64,000 nt of DNA from Rhodobiaceae bacterium (GCA_003330885.1 CP030277.1:434001-498000), one strand, 5' to 3'. Counted from the first letter of the stretch, positions 49,999 through 58,621 are shown. Translations and numbers: made by a program. The notes: generated from the sequence alone by a model not told the origin.

Positions 49999-51204
49999 AT
50001 GATGAACGCAGTGACGCAGCAAAAGCCGGCGGGACTTTGGTCCAGGCTCTTCGCACGGCCATTCTTCGCGCCTCCATTGGCCACCAAGGCAAGTGCGACC
50101 GGAGCGCTTGTTGCGCTGAGCTCGCTGGGGCGCCCGGTCTGGACACCCCGCGACTATGATCGCCTGGCGCGCGAGGGCTATGAACAGAATGCGGTGGCCT
50201 TCAGATGTGTGCGCATGATTGCGGAGGCCGCCGCAAGCGTCCCTTGGATGCTTCACGAAGGCGATCAGACCCTAAGCGAGCATCCGCTCCTCACACTGCT
50301 CGTGCGACCCAATCCAGCTGAAAGCGGCACCGAGCTTTTGGAAGCCTGGTATGGCCATCTGCAGGTGGCAGGCAATGCCTATCTCGAAGCGGTGAGTGTT
50401 GGTGAGGACGTGCGCGAACTCTACGCACTCCGTCCGGACCGCATGAAAGTGGTGCCCGGCACGCGGGGCTGGCCGGAAGGCTATGAGTATGAGGTGAACG
50501 GGCGAACGGTTCTGTTTCGAGACGAACCCACCAAGCCCATCCTGCATATGAAGGCCTTCCACCCGACCGATGATCATTATGGCCTCTCACCGTTGGAAGC
50601 AGCGGCAAAGGCCGTCGACATTCACAATGCCGCAGGCGCCTGGAACAAATCTCTGCTTGATAATGCAGCGCGTCCCTCCGGCGCGCTTGTGTACAAGGGC
50701 GCAAGCGGTGACAGCACCCTCACCGATGATCAGTTCGACCGGCTGAAGCGGGAACTGGAAGATAATTATGCGGGTTCGGCCAATGCCGGTCGTCCACTCT
50801 TGTTGGAAGGCGGACTCGACTGGCAACAAATGGGCCTGGGCCCCCGCGATCTTGATTTCAACGAGGCAAAGAATGCCGCTGCGCGCGAAATCGCCCTGGC
50901 GTTTGGCGTGCCGCCCATGTTGCTGGGCATTCCCGGCGACAACACGTTTTCGAATTACAAGGAAGCCAATCTGGTTTTCTGGCGCCAGACCATCGTTCCT
51001 CTGGTGCGCAAGTCAGCGACGGCACTTACCCACTGGCTGGGGCCGCGTTTTGGACCGTCTCTGCATCTTGATATCGACCTTGAGGCGGTCCCGGCTCTTG
51101 CGGCAGAGCGCGAAAGCGTGTGGGCGCGAGTGAAAGACGCTGACTTCCTCAGTGATGAAGAAAAACGCCGGGCTGTTGGGTTGAGCGCAAGGGAGGCGGA
51201 TTGA
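49999..51204 (+). CDS. GTA portal protein (HK97-family)
   Basis: The product is 401 residues with AAGGA ahead; ATG 49999 or 50002. It is an HK97-type portal: WTPRDYDRLAREGYEQNAVAFRCVRMIAEAAASVPW, RPNPAESGTELLEAW, FGVPPMLLGIPGDNTFSNYKEANLVFW. Twelve copies form the ring through which DNA enters the head. The stop overlaps the next start by one base. Confidence 0.92.
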   Translation: MMNAVTQQKPAGLWSRLFARPFFAPPLATKASATGALVALSSLGRPVWTPRDYDRLAREGYEQNAVAFRCVRMIAEAAASVPWMLHEGDQTLSEHPLLTLLVRPNPAESGTELLEAWYGHLQVAGNAYLEAVSVGEDVRELYALRPDRMKVVPGTRGWPEGYEYEVNGRTVLFRDEPTKPILHMKAFHPTDDHYGLSPLEAAAKAVDIHNAAGAWNKSLLDNAARPSGALVYKGASGDSTLTDDQFDRLKRELEDNYAGSANAGRPLLLEGGLDWQQMGLGPRDLDFNEAKNAAAREIALAFGVPPMLLGIPGDNTFSNYKEANLVFWRQTIVPLVRKSATALTHWLGPRFGPSLHLDIDLEAVPALAAERESVWARVKDADFLSDEEKRRAVGLSAREAD

Positions 51205-51467
51205 TGGGGGAAGAGAAGGAGCCTGGGCGCTGGCACCTCGATAAACGCGTGCCCATTGCGCTCATCGTAGCAATCCTCATTCAAACTGCCGGCGCGCTGA
51301 CCTGGGCCGGGGCGGCCTCAGAACGCATCAATCATTTAGAACGTCAGGTGATCAGCGATGACGATATGGGTGAGCGCACCGCGCGCCTGGAAGTGCAGGC
51401 TGCCTATATGCGGGCAGCGCTCACACGTATTGAAGACAAGCTCGACCGAGTGATTGCCAAAGAGTGA
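51204..51467 (+). CDS. Small GTA-cluster membrane protein
   Basis: The product is about 87 residues from ATG 51204, sharing a base with the portal stop (TGATG). One membrane helix (VPIALIVAILIQTAGALTWAG) is followed by a coiled-coil-like tail (RINHLERQVISDDDMGERTARLEVQ, RIEDKLDRVIAKE). RcGTA clusters carry a small gene at this place whose role is unclear; a holin-like or scaffolding role is possible. Confidence 0.6.
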   Translation: MGEEKEPGRWHLDKRVPIALIVAILIQTAGALTWAGAASERINHLERQVISDDDMGERTARLEVQAAYMRAALTRIEDKLDRVIAKE

Positions 51468-51496
51468 CGAACTTCATCACCCATGATTTTCATCCA

Positions 51497-51531
51497 GCGT
51501 CTCCCCTGAGAATGGGCGGAGCGCTTTTTTT
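51497..51531 (+). terminator. Terminator-like hairpin between the portal/membrane gene and the protease
   Basis: GCG-CTCC (51497-51504, one bulge) pairs with GGAG-CGC (51518-51524), followed by TTTTTTT (51525-51531). It reads in the direction of the operon, so it may act as an attenuator that sets how much transcript continues into the capsid genes. Confidence 0.55.
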
Positions 51532-51545
51532 GTGCCGGGAGAAAC

Positions 51546-52238
51546 ATGAACAAACCAACGCGACAGGGAAAACCAGCAAGCGCCACTTGTGAAACCAAAC
51601 GAGCGGCCTTTCAGGTGGCAGAAGTGGATGCCGCCGGAGCGTTTGAAGGCTATGCGAGCCTCTTCGGAGCGGAAGATCTGGGTCACGACCTGGTCCAGCG
51701 CGGCGCGTTTCGCGCAAGCCTTGCCAAGCGCGGTGCTGACCAGGTCAGGATGCTCTTTCAGCATGACCCGGCAGACCCAATCGGCTCCTGGGACGAGATT
51801 CGCGAAGACACGAGAGGTCTCTATGTCCGTGGCCGCCTCACCCTGGAAGTGGCGCGGGCAAGAGACGTCCACGCGCTCATGAAAGCAGGTGCGTTGGACG
51901 GCCTCTCTATCGGCTTCCACACAGTGAAGGCGGTGCGCGATGCGGAGACCGGTCTGCGCCACTTGATGGAGCTGGACCTCTGGGAAATTTCAGTTGTGAC
52001 CTTTCCCATGCAGCCGGGCGCACGTGTGAGCACAGTGAAATCTGCATGGCTGCCAACAGAACGAGAACTTGAACGCTGGCTCTCGCGGGATGCGGGACTC
52101 AGCAGATCAGACGCCCGTGCCTTGATCGCGGGTGGCTACAAAGCGGTGAGGGCGCGGCGGGATGCTGGCTTCACTTCAACAGACTTGGGAGTCTTGGCGC
52201 GGACGATCCGCGCAGCTGGCGCTCATTTCATTCACTAA
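51546..52238 (+). CDS. GTA prohead protease (HK97-family)
   Basis: The product is 230 residues with GGGAGA ahead. The protease core is GYASLFGAEDLGHDLVQRGAFRASL, FQHDPADPIGSWDEI with the catalytic His, and LDGLSIGFHTVKAV with the catalytic Ser. The C-terminal 60 residues (SRSDARALIAGGYKAVRARRDAG) are an extension. It cleaves the capsid delta domain during head maturation. Confidence 0.88.
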   Translation: MNKPTRQGKPASATCETKRAAFQVAEVDAAGAFEGYASLFGAEDLGHDLVQRGAFRASLAKRGADQVRMLFQHDPADPIGSWDEIREDTRGLYVRGRLTLEVARARDVHALMKAGALDGLSIGFHTVKAVRDAETGLRHLMELDLWEISVVTFPMQPGARVSTVKSAWLPTERELERWLSRDAGLSRSDARALIAGGYKAVRARRDAGFTSTDLGVLARTIRAAGAHFIH

Positions 52239-52258
52239 ATCCATCTAAGGAGAAAGAT

Positions 52259-53575
52259 ATGCCTCTCACCAGAGAGACCCGTGTGGGCCGTATTGGCCAC
52301 ACGCTGGGTAGTCCTGCGCCAACCGCCGCGCCGGAAAAGAAAAGTGCGGACCTGGGCACACCAGCCATGCATGAAGTGCGCGACGCCATGGATGAATTCA
52401 TGACCCGCTTTGATGCATTCAAGCAAGCCAATGATGACCGCCTGTCCCAGGTGGAGCGAAAGCTTTCAGCGGATGTGGTGACCACAGAAAAGGTGGATCG
52501 TCTGAACGCCGCCCTGGATCTTCAGCAAAAGACGGTTGATGGTCTGGCCCTGTCCCTCACCCGACCTGAAATTGGCTCAGGTGCCTCGCTCTCGCCCGTT
52601 GCGCGGGAACACAAAGCCGCGTTTGAAACCTATGTGCGTCAGGGCGGTACTGGCCCGCTGCGCGGCCTGGAAGAAAAGGCCCTGTCTGTACAGTCAGACC
52701 CCGACGGCGGCTATCTGGTGCCAAGCGAAACGGAACAGATGATTGACCGGGTCGTCTCCGAAGCTTCTCCCATTCGCGCAATCGCAGGTGTGCGCCAGAT
52801 CGGTGCGGCATCCTACAAGAAGCCCTTTGCCACAAGCGGGGCAGCGACGGGCTGGGTCGGTGAGACAGAGCCACGGGCGGAGACCGGCACACCGAAAATC
52901 TCCGAGCTCGAATTTCCGGTGATGGAGCTCTATGCCATGCCGGCAGCCACATCGACCCTTCTAGATGACAGCGCGGTCAATATCGACCAGTGGATTGCCG
53001 AAGAAGTGCAAACCGCTTTCGCGGAACAGGAAGGTGCGGCCTTTGTATCGGGCGATGGTGTGAGAAAACCTCGTGGCTTCCTCTCCTACGACACCGTCGA
53101 TAATGAGAGCTGGGCCTGGGGCAAGGTGGGCTATGTCGCGACCGGCGCTTCCGGGGGCTTCCCGTCGACGAGCCCGTCCGATGTTTTGCTCGATCTGGTC
53201 TATTCGGTGAAGTCCGGCTATCGCGCCAATGCGCACTTTGTCATGAACCGGCAGACCCAGGCCCAGATCCGCAAATTCAAAGATGCCGACGGCAACTACC
53301 TCTGGCAGCCAAGTCTGACGGCAGGTCAAGCACCGCGGCTGATGAATGTGCCGATCGCCGAGGCTGAAGACATGCCGGACGTGGATACTGACAGTTTCGC
53401 GCTTGCCTATGGCGACTTCCGCCGTGGCTATCTCATTGTGGACCGGCTCGGCATTCGTGTCCTGCGCGATCCCTATACAGCAAAACCCTATGTCCTCTTC
53501 TACACAACCAAACGTGTGGGCGGCGGCATTCAGAATTTCGAAGCGATCAAGCTTCTGAAATTCGGCACAGCGTAA
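52259..53575 (+). CDS. GTA major capsid protein (HK97-fold)
   Basis: The product is 438 residues with AAGGAG ahead. Residues about 35-100 are coiled-coil, the scaffolding delta domain removed by the protease. The mature HK97 fold follows, with GGYLVPSETEQMIDRVVSEASPIRAIAGVRQIG, FPVMELYAMPAATSTLLDDS, FVSGDGVRKPRGFLS, LVYSVKSGYRANAHFVMNRQTQAQIRKFKDADGNYLWQPS and DFRRGYLIVDRLGIRVLRDPY. It builds the head. Confidence 0.92.
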   Translation: MPLTRETRVGRIGHTLGSPAPTAAPEKKSADLGTPAMHEVRDAMDEFMTRFDAFKQANDDRLSQVERKLSADVVTTEKVDRLNAALDLQQKTVDGLALSLTRPEIGSGASLSPVAREHKAAFETYVRQGGTGPLRGLEEKALSVQSDPDGGYLVPSETEQMIDRVVSEASPIRAIAGVRQIGAASYKKPFATSGAATGWVGETEPRAETGTPKISELEFPVMELYAMPAATSTLLDDSAVNIDQWIAEEVQTAFAEQEGAAFVSGDGVRKPRGFLSYDTVDNESWAWGKVGYVATGASGGFPSTSPSDVLLDLVYSVKSGYRANAHFVMNRQTQAQIRKFKDADGNYLWQPSLTAGQAPRLMNVPIAEAEDMPDVDTDSFALAYGDFRRGYLIVDRLGIRVLRDPYTAKPYVLFYTTKRVGGGIQNFEAIKLLKFGTA

Positions 53576-53587
53576 GGAGGTCTCACC

Positions 53588-54016
53588 ATGCGTGATCTAC
53601 ATTCAAATCTCGGAATTGTTCAAAGCCTGGACCCGGCTGTGACCACCTCGACGCGTGTTGGCGCCCCGGTTGATCGACAGGGCTATGAGAGCGTGGAGCA
53701 TATCGTGTCGCTGGGTATGAGCGGCGACACCCTATCGCCTTCGGTTTCTCTTGCTCTCAAGCTGGAAGAAAGTGAAGACGGCACCAATTGGTCGTCTGTT
53801 GTCAATGACAGCGACGTCCTGGGAGTGGCCGTTGATGGCAGCGGCACCTTTGCCCTGATCGATGATCCGTCCGAAGACGGGCAAGTGTTTGCCATTGGCT
53901 ATGTGGGCGATGCCCGCTATTGCAGGGTGCAGGTGGTGCTCACCGGGTCCCATACCAATGGCACACCGCTTGCCGCTCTGGCCTTGTTGGGCCATGGCAA
54001 TGTGAAGCCTGTCTAA
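53588..54016 (+). CDS. Extra capsid-adjacent protein in the GTA cluster (possible decoration protein)
   Basis: The product is 142 residues with AAGGAGG ahead. It is beta-rich with GYESVEHIVSLGMSGDTLSPSVSLALKLEESEDGTNWSSV, a pattern I know from small proteins after the capsid gene in some siphophages. RcGTA has no gene at this place between capsid and adaptor. It may be a head decoration or spike. An intercistronic hairpin follows it. Confidence 0.55.
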   Translation: MRDLHSNLGIVQSLDPAVTTSTRVGAPVDRQGYESVEHIVSLGMSGDTLSPSVSLALKLEESEDGTNWSSVVNDSDVLGVAVDGSGTFALIDDPSEDGQVFAIGYVGDARYCRVQVVLTGSHTNGTPLAALALLGHGNVKPV

Positions 54017-54023
54017 GCGGTAT

Positions 54024-54052
54024 GTCACCCTCGGGCATGACCTGAGGGTGAC
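54024..54052 (+). other. Intercistronic hairpin after the capsid block
   Basis: GTCACCCTC (54024-54032) and GAGGGTGAC (54044-54052) form a perfect 9-base stem with an 11-base loop. The following bases are pyrimidine-rich but hold no long T run. It may stabilise or partly terminate the capsid mRNA, lowering expression of the genes beyond it. Confidence 0.5.
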
Positions 54053-54086
54053 GCTCTTTCATTCTTTCTCCACGAACGGGAAACCC

Positions 54087-54638
54087 ATGCCCCACACATT
54101 GGTGACCGGTCCGGTCAGCGAGCCCGTTGATCTGGCCGATGCAAAACTGCACCTGCGCGTCGATGGAATCGACGAAGATGTTCTGATCGAAGGCTACATT
54201 TCAGCAGCAAGATTGAGCATTGAGGCCTATGCGGGTCTGGCGCTCCTGGACCAAAGCTGGGATCTGGTGCTCGACAGTTGGCCTGGGCCCGTCGTCGATT
54301 TCAATATGGGGCCGATCACCTCCATTCTCAGCGTGTCTGTCGATGGAAAGGCGCTGAGCCCCGACACCTACAATCTGGCGCCGGGCCTCAACGCTCGGTT
54401 GGTCCGCACAGACGGCGCCACCTGGCCCCGGCCCAAATCCCTTGCGGCGGGCATTGCGGTGCGCTTTGCGAGTGGCTTTGGCGCGAACGGAAGTGATGTG
54501 CCGCGGGACCTCCGCCATGCGCTCCTCATGATCGTGGCCCACTGGTATGAAAACCGCGAGCTAGCACCAGACACAAGCGATCAGCTGACCCCGCCGGTCC
54601 GCAGGTTGCTCGCGCCTTACAGAAAGCTCCGCCTGTGA
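54087..54638 (+). CDS. GTA head-tail adaptor (gp6-like)
   Basis: The product is about 183 residues from ATG 54087 with CGGGAA ahead; earlier starts lie in the hairpin region. The helical adaptor core shows LADAKLHLRVDGIDEDVLIEGYISAARLSIEAYAG and VPRDLRHALLMIVAHWYENRE. It sits under the portal as the first ring of the neck. Its stop overlaps the next gene by 4 bases. Confidence 0.8.
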   Translation: MPHTLVTGPVSEPVDLADAKLHLRVDGIDEDVLIEGYISAARLSIEAYAGLALLDQSWDLVLDSWPGPVVDFNMGPITSILSVSVDGKALSPDTYNLAPGLNARLVRTDGATWPRPKSLAAGIAVRFASGFGANGSDVPRDLRHALLMIVAHWYENRELAPDTSDQLTPPVRRLLAPYRKLRL

Positions 54639-54955
54639 TTGCGGATCTTCGACATCGCCTTGTTCTGGAAGAGCGCGTACCTCTCGCCGACGGAGGCGGC
54701 GGCGCCAGTGAAAGCTGGACCGAAGTGGCAACCCTATGGGCTGCCATGCATCAGAAGAGCGGGCGGGAACGCGAAGCAGCTGATCGTTTGGGGGCACAGG
54801 GCACCACAGACATCACCATTCGTTACCTTAGTGGCGTCACGACCGACATGCGGTTTCGGCTGGGAGCACGACATTTCAATATCCGCTCGGTTCTGGATGT
54901 CGACGGTCGCCGCCGCTGGCTCAGGTGCACATGCGCGGAAGGAGGGGCGTCATGA
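54635..54955 (+). CDS. GTA head-tail stopper (gp7-like)
   Basis: The product is 106 residues from GTG 54635, overlapping the adaptor stop. It has the head-closure fold: LRHRLVLEERVPLADGGGGASESWTEVATLWAAMHQKSGRE, TTDMRFRLGARHFNIRSVLDVDGRRRWLRC. It closes the head until the tail is joined. It overlaps the next gene by ATGA. Confidence 0.82.
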   Translation: MIADLRHRLVLEERVPLADGGGGASESWTEVATLWAAMHQKSGREREAADRLGAQGTTDITIRYLSGVTTDMRFRLGARHFNIRSVLDVDGRRRWLRCTCAEGGAS

Positions 54956-55362
54956 CCTTGGCGGCCAGCTGGGAACTGCAAAAAGCCATTCATGCAAGCC
55001 TTGTCGGTAACGCGTCCCTCTCTTCCCTGGTAAGCGGTCGCGTGTTCGACCGGCCACCCCAGGATGCGGCCTTTCCCTTCGTGACGCTCGGCGACACAGA
55101 GGTGGAGCCTGACGGCGCAGGAAGCGATGGCGCTGCCATTCACCGCCTTGCCCTTTCTGTCTGGTCGCGGGCACGCGGAAGGCGGGAAGTCAAAGAAATC
55201 ATGAGCGCCATCGATGAGGCACTGCAGGATGTGAGCTTGGCGCTGACCGGCCATGTGCTTGTTAACCTGCAATTGGAGCGCGCGAGTGTCTCTTATGCCA
55301 GCGACGCAGAGGCCCTGCGCGGGCGCCTTGTCTTTCGCGCCTATACAGAACCCACAAGCTGA
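54952..55362 (+). CDS. GTA tail terminator (DUF3168, gp8-like)
   Basis: The product is about 136 residues from ATG 54952, in an ATGA junction with the stopper. DUF3168 landmarks are ELQKAIHASLVGNASLSSLVSGRVFDRPPQDAAFPFVTLGD and SVWSRARGRREVKEIMSAIDEAL. It caps the tail tube and joins it to the neck. Confidence 0.82.
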   Translation: MTLAASWELQKAIHASLVGNASLSSLVSGRVFDRPPQDAAFPFVTLGDTEVEPDGAGSDGAAIHRLALSVWSRARGRREVKEIMSAIDEALQDVSLALTGHVLVNLQLERASVSYASDAEALRGRLVFRAYTEPTS

Positions 55363-55396
55363 ATTTTTCAGATAGACCAACAAAGGAGACGTGAGC

Positions 55397-55810
55397 ATGA
55401 CCGCTCAACGTGGCAAAGACCTGCTGCTCAAAATCGACAGCGACGGTCTGGGGACCTTCACGACCATGGCGGGGCTTCGTGCCCGCGCACTTTCATTCAA
55501 CGCGCGCACGGTAGATATAACCCATGCGGAGTCGGCAGGGGCCTGGCGGGAATTGCTCGCAGGCGCTGGCGTGAAGACAGCGAGTCTTAGTGGCAGCGGT
55601 ATCTTCAAGGACGAAGCCTCCGACGCCCTCGTCAGAGGCTATTTTTTCGACGGTACCATTCGTGACTGGCAGGTCATCATTCCAAATTTCGGGGCAGTCG
55701 AGGGGGCCTTTCAAATCACCTCGCTCGAATATGCAGGCACTCACGAAGATGAGCTCCGCTTTGATCTCGCCCTTGAGTCTGCAGGGCAACTTCTTTTCAC
55801 GAGTGCCTGA
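55397..55810 (+). CDS. GTA major tail tube protein (gp9-like)
   Basis: The product is about 137 residues from ATG 55397, with AGGAG 8 bases ahead. It is a TP901-type tail-tube fold: TAQRGKDLLLKIDSDGLGTFTTMAGLRARALSFNARTVDITHAES, GSGIFKDEASDALVRGYFFDGTIRDWQVIIPNFG. It polymerises into the tail tube. Its stop is one base before the next start. Confidence 0.88.
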   Translation: MTAQRGKDLLLKIDSDGLGTFTTMAGLRARALSFNARTVDITHAESAGAWRELLAGAGVKTASLSGSGIFKDEASDALVRGYFFDGTIRDWQVIIPNFGAVEGAFQITSLEYAGTHEDELRFDLALESAGQLLFTSA

Positions 55811-55811
55811 C

Positions 55812-56213
55812 ATGGTGAACCGACATCGCGGCGAAGTGGAGCTCAAAGCAGATGGTCAGAGCTATACGCTCTGCCTCACACTTGGCGCGCTCGCCCACCT
55901 GGAAGCAGCCTATGGCGGCGAGGACATTCTGACACTTGCCGACCGCTTCTCCCAGGGCCAGCTGACGAGCAGAGACGCCGTGAACCTGTTGGAGGCGGGA
56001 TTGAAAGGCGGCGGGCACGAGAGCGCAGCGCTCGATCTCGAGAACCTGAGCTTCGAAGGCGGCGTGGCAGGGCTCATCCGAACATTGGCCGTTCTGCTGC
56101 GGGTAACCTTTGGAGGGGCCAGCGCTGAGAGCATCGAAAGCACAGAGGCGGAACTCAACCAAGCAGAGGAGGGCGATGAGCATTTGCCCCCTTTCCCTGG
56201 AAACCCCTCTTGA
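55812..56213 (+). CDS. GTA tail assembly chaperone (gp10-like)
   Basis: The product is about 133 residues from ATG 55812; a longer frame would overlap the tube gene. It contains the GTA family signature VNRHRGEVELKADGQSYTLCLTLGALAHLEAAYGGEDILTLADRFSQGQ. It is thought to bind the tape measure during tail assembly. It overlaps the small next gene by 4 bases (TTGA). Confidence 0.8.
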   Translation: MVNRHRGEVELKADGQSYTLCLTLGALAHLEAAYGGEDILTLADRFSQGQLTSRDAVNLLEAGLKGGGHESAALDLENLSFEGGVAGLIRTLAVLLRVTFGGASAESIESTEAELNQAEEGDEHLPPFPGNPS

Positions 56214-56398
56214 GCTTTGCCTGCGGTGTGCTGCACTGGACACCGAAAGACTTCTGGTCGGCAAGCGTGCGCGAAATAGAGGGCGCCGCTCTGGCATTTG
56301 TCGCCAATGACAGCGCCGCAATGCCAATGGGTGGCCTTAACTGGCTGATGACCCGCTTTCCCGACGAACAGACAGGAACAAAAACCGATGGAGTTTGA
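56210..56398 (+). CDS. GTA small tail protein (DUF2376-type, gp10.1-like)
   Basis: The product is 62 residues from TTG 56210, overlapping the stop of the chaperone gene. It matches the short family with MSFACGVLHWTPKDFWSASVREIEGA. In RcGTA the corresponding small gene lies in the same place. It is possibly a second chaperone component; the small size makes functional reading uncertain. It overlaps the tape measure start by 11 bases. Confidence 0.65.
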   Translation: MSFACGVLHWTPKDFWSASVREIEGAALAFVANDSAAMPMGGLNWLMTRFPDEQTGTKTDGV

Positions 56399-57059
56399 GA
56401 GTTTCGATGTGGGTGGACTGTCATCTGAGTTGCGCGGGCTTCGCGCGGAGTTTGACGCCGCGACCAGCGCCAGCGGGCGGCTCGGCAAAGAAGCCAAGAA
56501 CGCTTTTGCTGGCATCGCACGAGAAGGGCACCGCGCTTCAAAAATGGGACAGGATTTGCACCGCGCCCTCGGTTCTGCCTTCGACGATCTGGTTGTCGGG
56601 GGGCGTTCTTTCCAGGACGTGCTGAAATCCCTCGCGGTCGACCTCGCGAAACTGGCCGCACAAGACATTTTTGGAACCGGTGTTGGTGGGGGGCAGAGCG
56701 GAGGCGCCGGCGCGCTATTGGGGGACCTGTTTGGATCAATCCTGACGCCCAATGCCAAAGGAAACGTGTTTGATCAAGGCCGCATCCACGCCTTTGCCAA
56801 GGGCGGGGTCCTGTCGAACCCAGCCCTTTTCCCTATGCAGGGAGGAGTGGGGCTCGCAGGTGAAGCTGGAGCCGAAGCAATCCTGCCACTTGCCCGGGGG
56901 GCAGATGGAAAACTCGGCGTGGCGACGCAGGGCGGCGGACAAGCCCTCAACATCACATTCAATGTCACGGCCACTGATGCGGCGAGCTTCAAGCGCAGCG
57001 AAAGCCAGATCGCTGCCATGCTTCAGCGCACGGTCAGTCGCGGCAATCGCAATCTTTAA
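56388..57059 (+). CDS. GTA tape measure protein (gp11-like)
   Basis: The product is only 223 residues, short for a tape measure and in line with the short tail of a GTA. It has a helical N-terminal half (FESFDVGGLSSELRGLRAEFDAATSASGRLGKEAKNAFAGIAREG), a FDDLVVGGRSFQDVLKSLAVDLAKLAAQDIFG helix and the C-terminal tail-fold ILPLARGADGKLGVATQGGGQALNITFNVTATDAASFKRSESQIAAMLQRTVSRG. It sets tail length. Confidence 0.82.
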   Translation: MEFESFDVGGLSSELRGLRAEFDAATSASGRLGKEAKNAFAGIAREGHRASKMGQDLHRALGSAFDDLVVGGRSFQDVLKSLAVDLAKLAAQDIFGTGVGGGQSGGAGALLGDLFGSILTPNAKGNVFDQGRIHAFAKGGVLSNPALFPMQGGVGLAGEAGAEAILPLARGADGKLGVATQGGGQALNITFNVTATDAASFKRSESQIAAMLQRTVSRGNRNL

Positions 57060-57074
57060 ATTGGGAGGGCTCTA

Positions 57075-57713
57075 ATGGCGTTCCATGAAGTTCGATTTCC
57101 GCTGGAGGTTGGTTTTGGCTCTTCTGGCGGACCGGAGCGGCGCACTGAAATCGTGACGCTGGGTTCCGGTCACGAGGAGCGCAACTCGCCCTGGGCCGAC
57201 AGCCGCAGACGCTATGACGCAGGTTATGGCATTCGGTCCATGAAGGACCTGCACACAGTGATCGGCTTTTTTGAAGCCCGCCACGGACGATTGCATGGGT
57301 TTCGCTGGAAGGACCGCGCGGATCATGCGTCCGGAGATTATGGTGTTCCGGTGACATCCACCGATGAGCTCCTTGGAACCGGTGACGGCGGCACGGCGAC
57401 CTTCAATTTGATCAAACACTACAGCTCCGGTGGCGCGACCTATTCGCGACCCATTACAAAGCCTGTGGAAAGCACCGTACGGGTTGCGGTCAATGGTGTG
57501 GAACAGGTAATCGCATCGGATTTTGTCGTCGACCTGACCAAGGGCCTTGTCACCTTCTTGGCCGGGCACGAACCAGCGCCCGGTCTCAGCGTGACGGCGG
57601 GGTTTGAATTCGATGTGCCTGTGCGTTTCGACACAGATTTTCTCGACATTTCGCTCACTGGCTTTGATGCGGGCGACATCCCATCCATTCCTCTGGTTGA
57701 AATCCGCATCTAG
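57075..57713 (+). CDS. GTA distal tail protein (DUF2460, gp12-like)
   Basis: The product is 212 residues. DUF2460 landmarks are FHEVRFPLEVGFGSSGGPERRTEIVTLGSGHEERNSPWADSRRRYDAGYGIRSMKDLHTVIGFFEARHGRLHGFRWKD and VRFDTDFLDISLTGFDAGDIPSIPLVEIR. It forms the distal tail ring that joins the tube to the hub. Confidence 0.88.
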   Translation: MAFHEVRFPLEVGFGSSGGPERRTEIVTLGSGHEERNSPWADSRRRYDAGYGIRSMKDLHTVIGFFEARHGRLHGFRWKDRADHASGDYGVPVTSTDELLGTGDGGTATFNLIKHYSSGGATYSRPITKPVESTVRVAVNGVEQVIASDFVVDLTKGLVTFLAGHEPAPGLSVTAGFEFDVPVRFDTDFLDISLTGFDAGDIPSIPLVEIRI

Positions 57714-57733
57714 CGCCTGCAGGACCTGAACAG

Positions 57734-58621
57734 ATGAAATCACTTTCGCCCGATTTGCAGGCACACCTGGACAGCGGGACAACAACTCTGTGCCAATGTT
57801 GGAAACTGATACGACGCGACGGCGCCACAATGGGCTTCACGGACCATGACCGGGCGCTAAGCTTCAACGGCACGCTGTTTGAAGCTGCGGCGGGGTTTAC
57901 AGCAAGTGCTGTCTCCTCAACCAGTGGACTGGCCGTGGACAATCTGGATGTTTTGGGAGCGCTCTCCTCGGATCATCTGGAAGACGGGGATCTTGCCGCC
58001 GGTCTCTATGACGACGCAGAGATCGAAATCTGGCGGGTGAATTGGCAGGCGACCGATCAGCGGGTTTTGATGCGCAAGGGTAATCTTGGCGAAATCAGCC
58101 GGGGACCCACAGGGTTTACGGCTGAGGTTCGTGGTCTTTCACACCGGTTAAACCAGCCGACAGGCCGCCTCTTTCAATATGCCTGCGATGCGGATCTGGG
58201 CGATGCCCGCTGCGGCGTGTCTCTGACGGGCAGCGCTTTCACAGGCACCGGCTCGGTTATTGGTGTCACAGATAATCGAGAGATGATTGTCACAGGCCTC
58301 GATGCCTACGCGGACGCCTGGTTTGCGCGCGGATTGCTGACCTTCACCTCCGGCGTCAATCAGGATGAAGTATTGGAAGTCAAACGCCATTCAAAACGCG
58401 CCGGCGCCGTCGTCCTGGAGGTCTGGCATGCGCCTGCACAGGCGATTGAAGAAGGCGTGACCTTGAGCGTGGCTGCGGGCTGCGACAAGCAATTCGAAAC
58501 CTGTCGTGCGAAATTTGCCAACGCTGCAAGCTTTCGCGGCTTCCCACACATCCCTGGAAATGATTTCGCCCTTTCTTATCCGCTACGTGGCAGCAACAAT
58601 GATGGGAGCAGTCAGGTATGA
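57734..58621 (+). CDS. GTA tail hub protein (DUF2163, gp13-like) with Cys cluster
   Basis: The product is 295 residues. DUF2163 landmarks are HLDSGTTTLCQCWKLIRRDGATMGFTDHDRALSFNGTLFEA and the late SFRGFPHIPGNDF. Four cysteines are in two pairs: FQYACDADLGDARCGVSL and VAAGCDKQFETCRAKF. In the RcGTA structure the hub carries an iron-sulfur cluster on such cysteines, so the same is likely here. It overlaps the peptidase gene by 4 bases. Confidence 0.88.
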   Translation: MKSLSPDLQAHLDSGTTTLCQCWKLIRRDGATMGFTDHDRALSFNGTLFEAAAGFTASAVSSTSGLAVDNLDVLGALSSDHLEDGDLAAGLYDDAEIEIWRVNWQATDQRVLMRKGNLGEISRGPTGFTAEVRGLSHRLNQPTGRLFQYACDADLGDARCGVSLTGSAFTGTGSVIGVTDNREMIVTGLDAYADAWFARGLLTFTSGVNQDEVLEVKRHSKRAGAVVLEVWHAPAQAIEEGVTLSVAAGCDKQFETCRAKFANAASFRGFPHIPGNDFALSYPLRGSNNDGSSQV

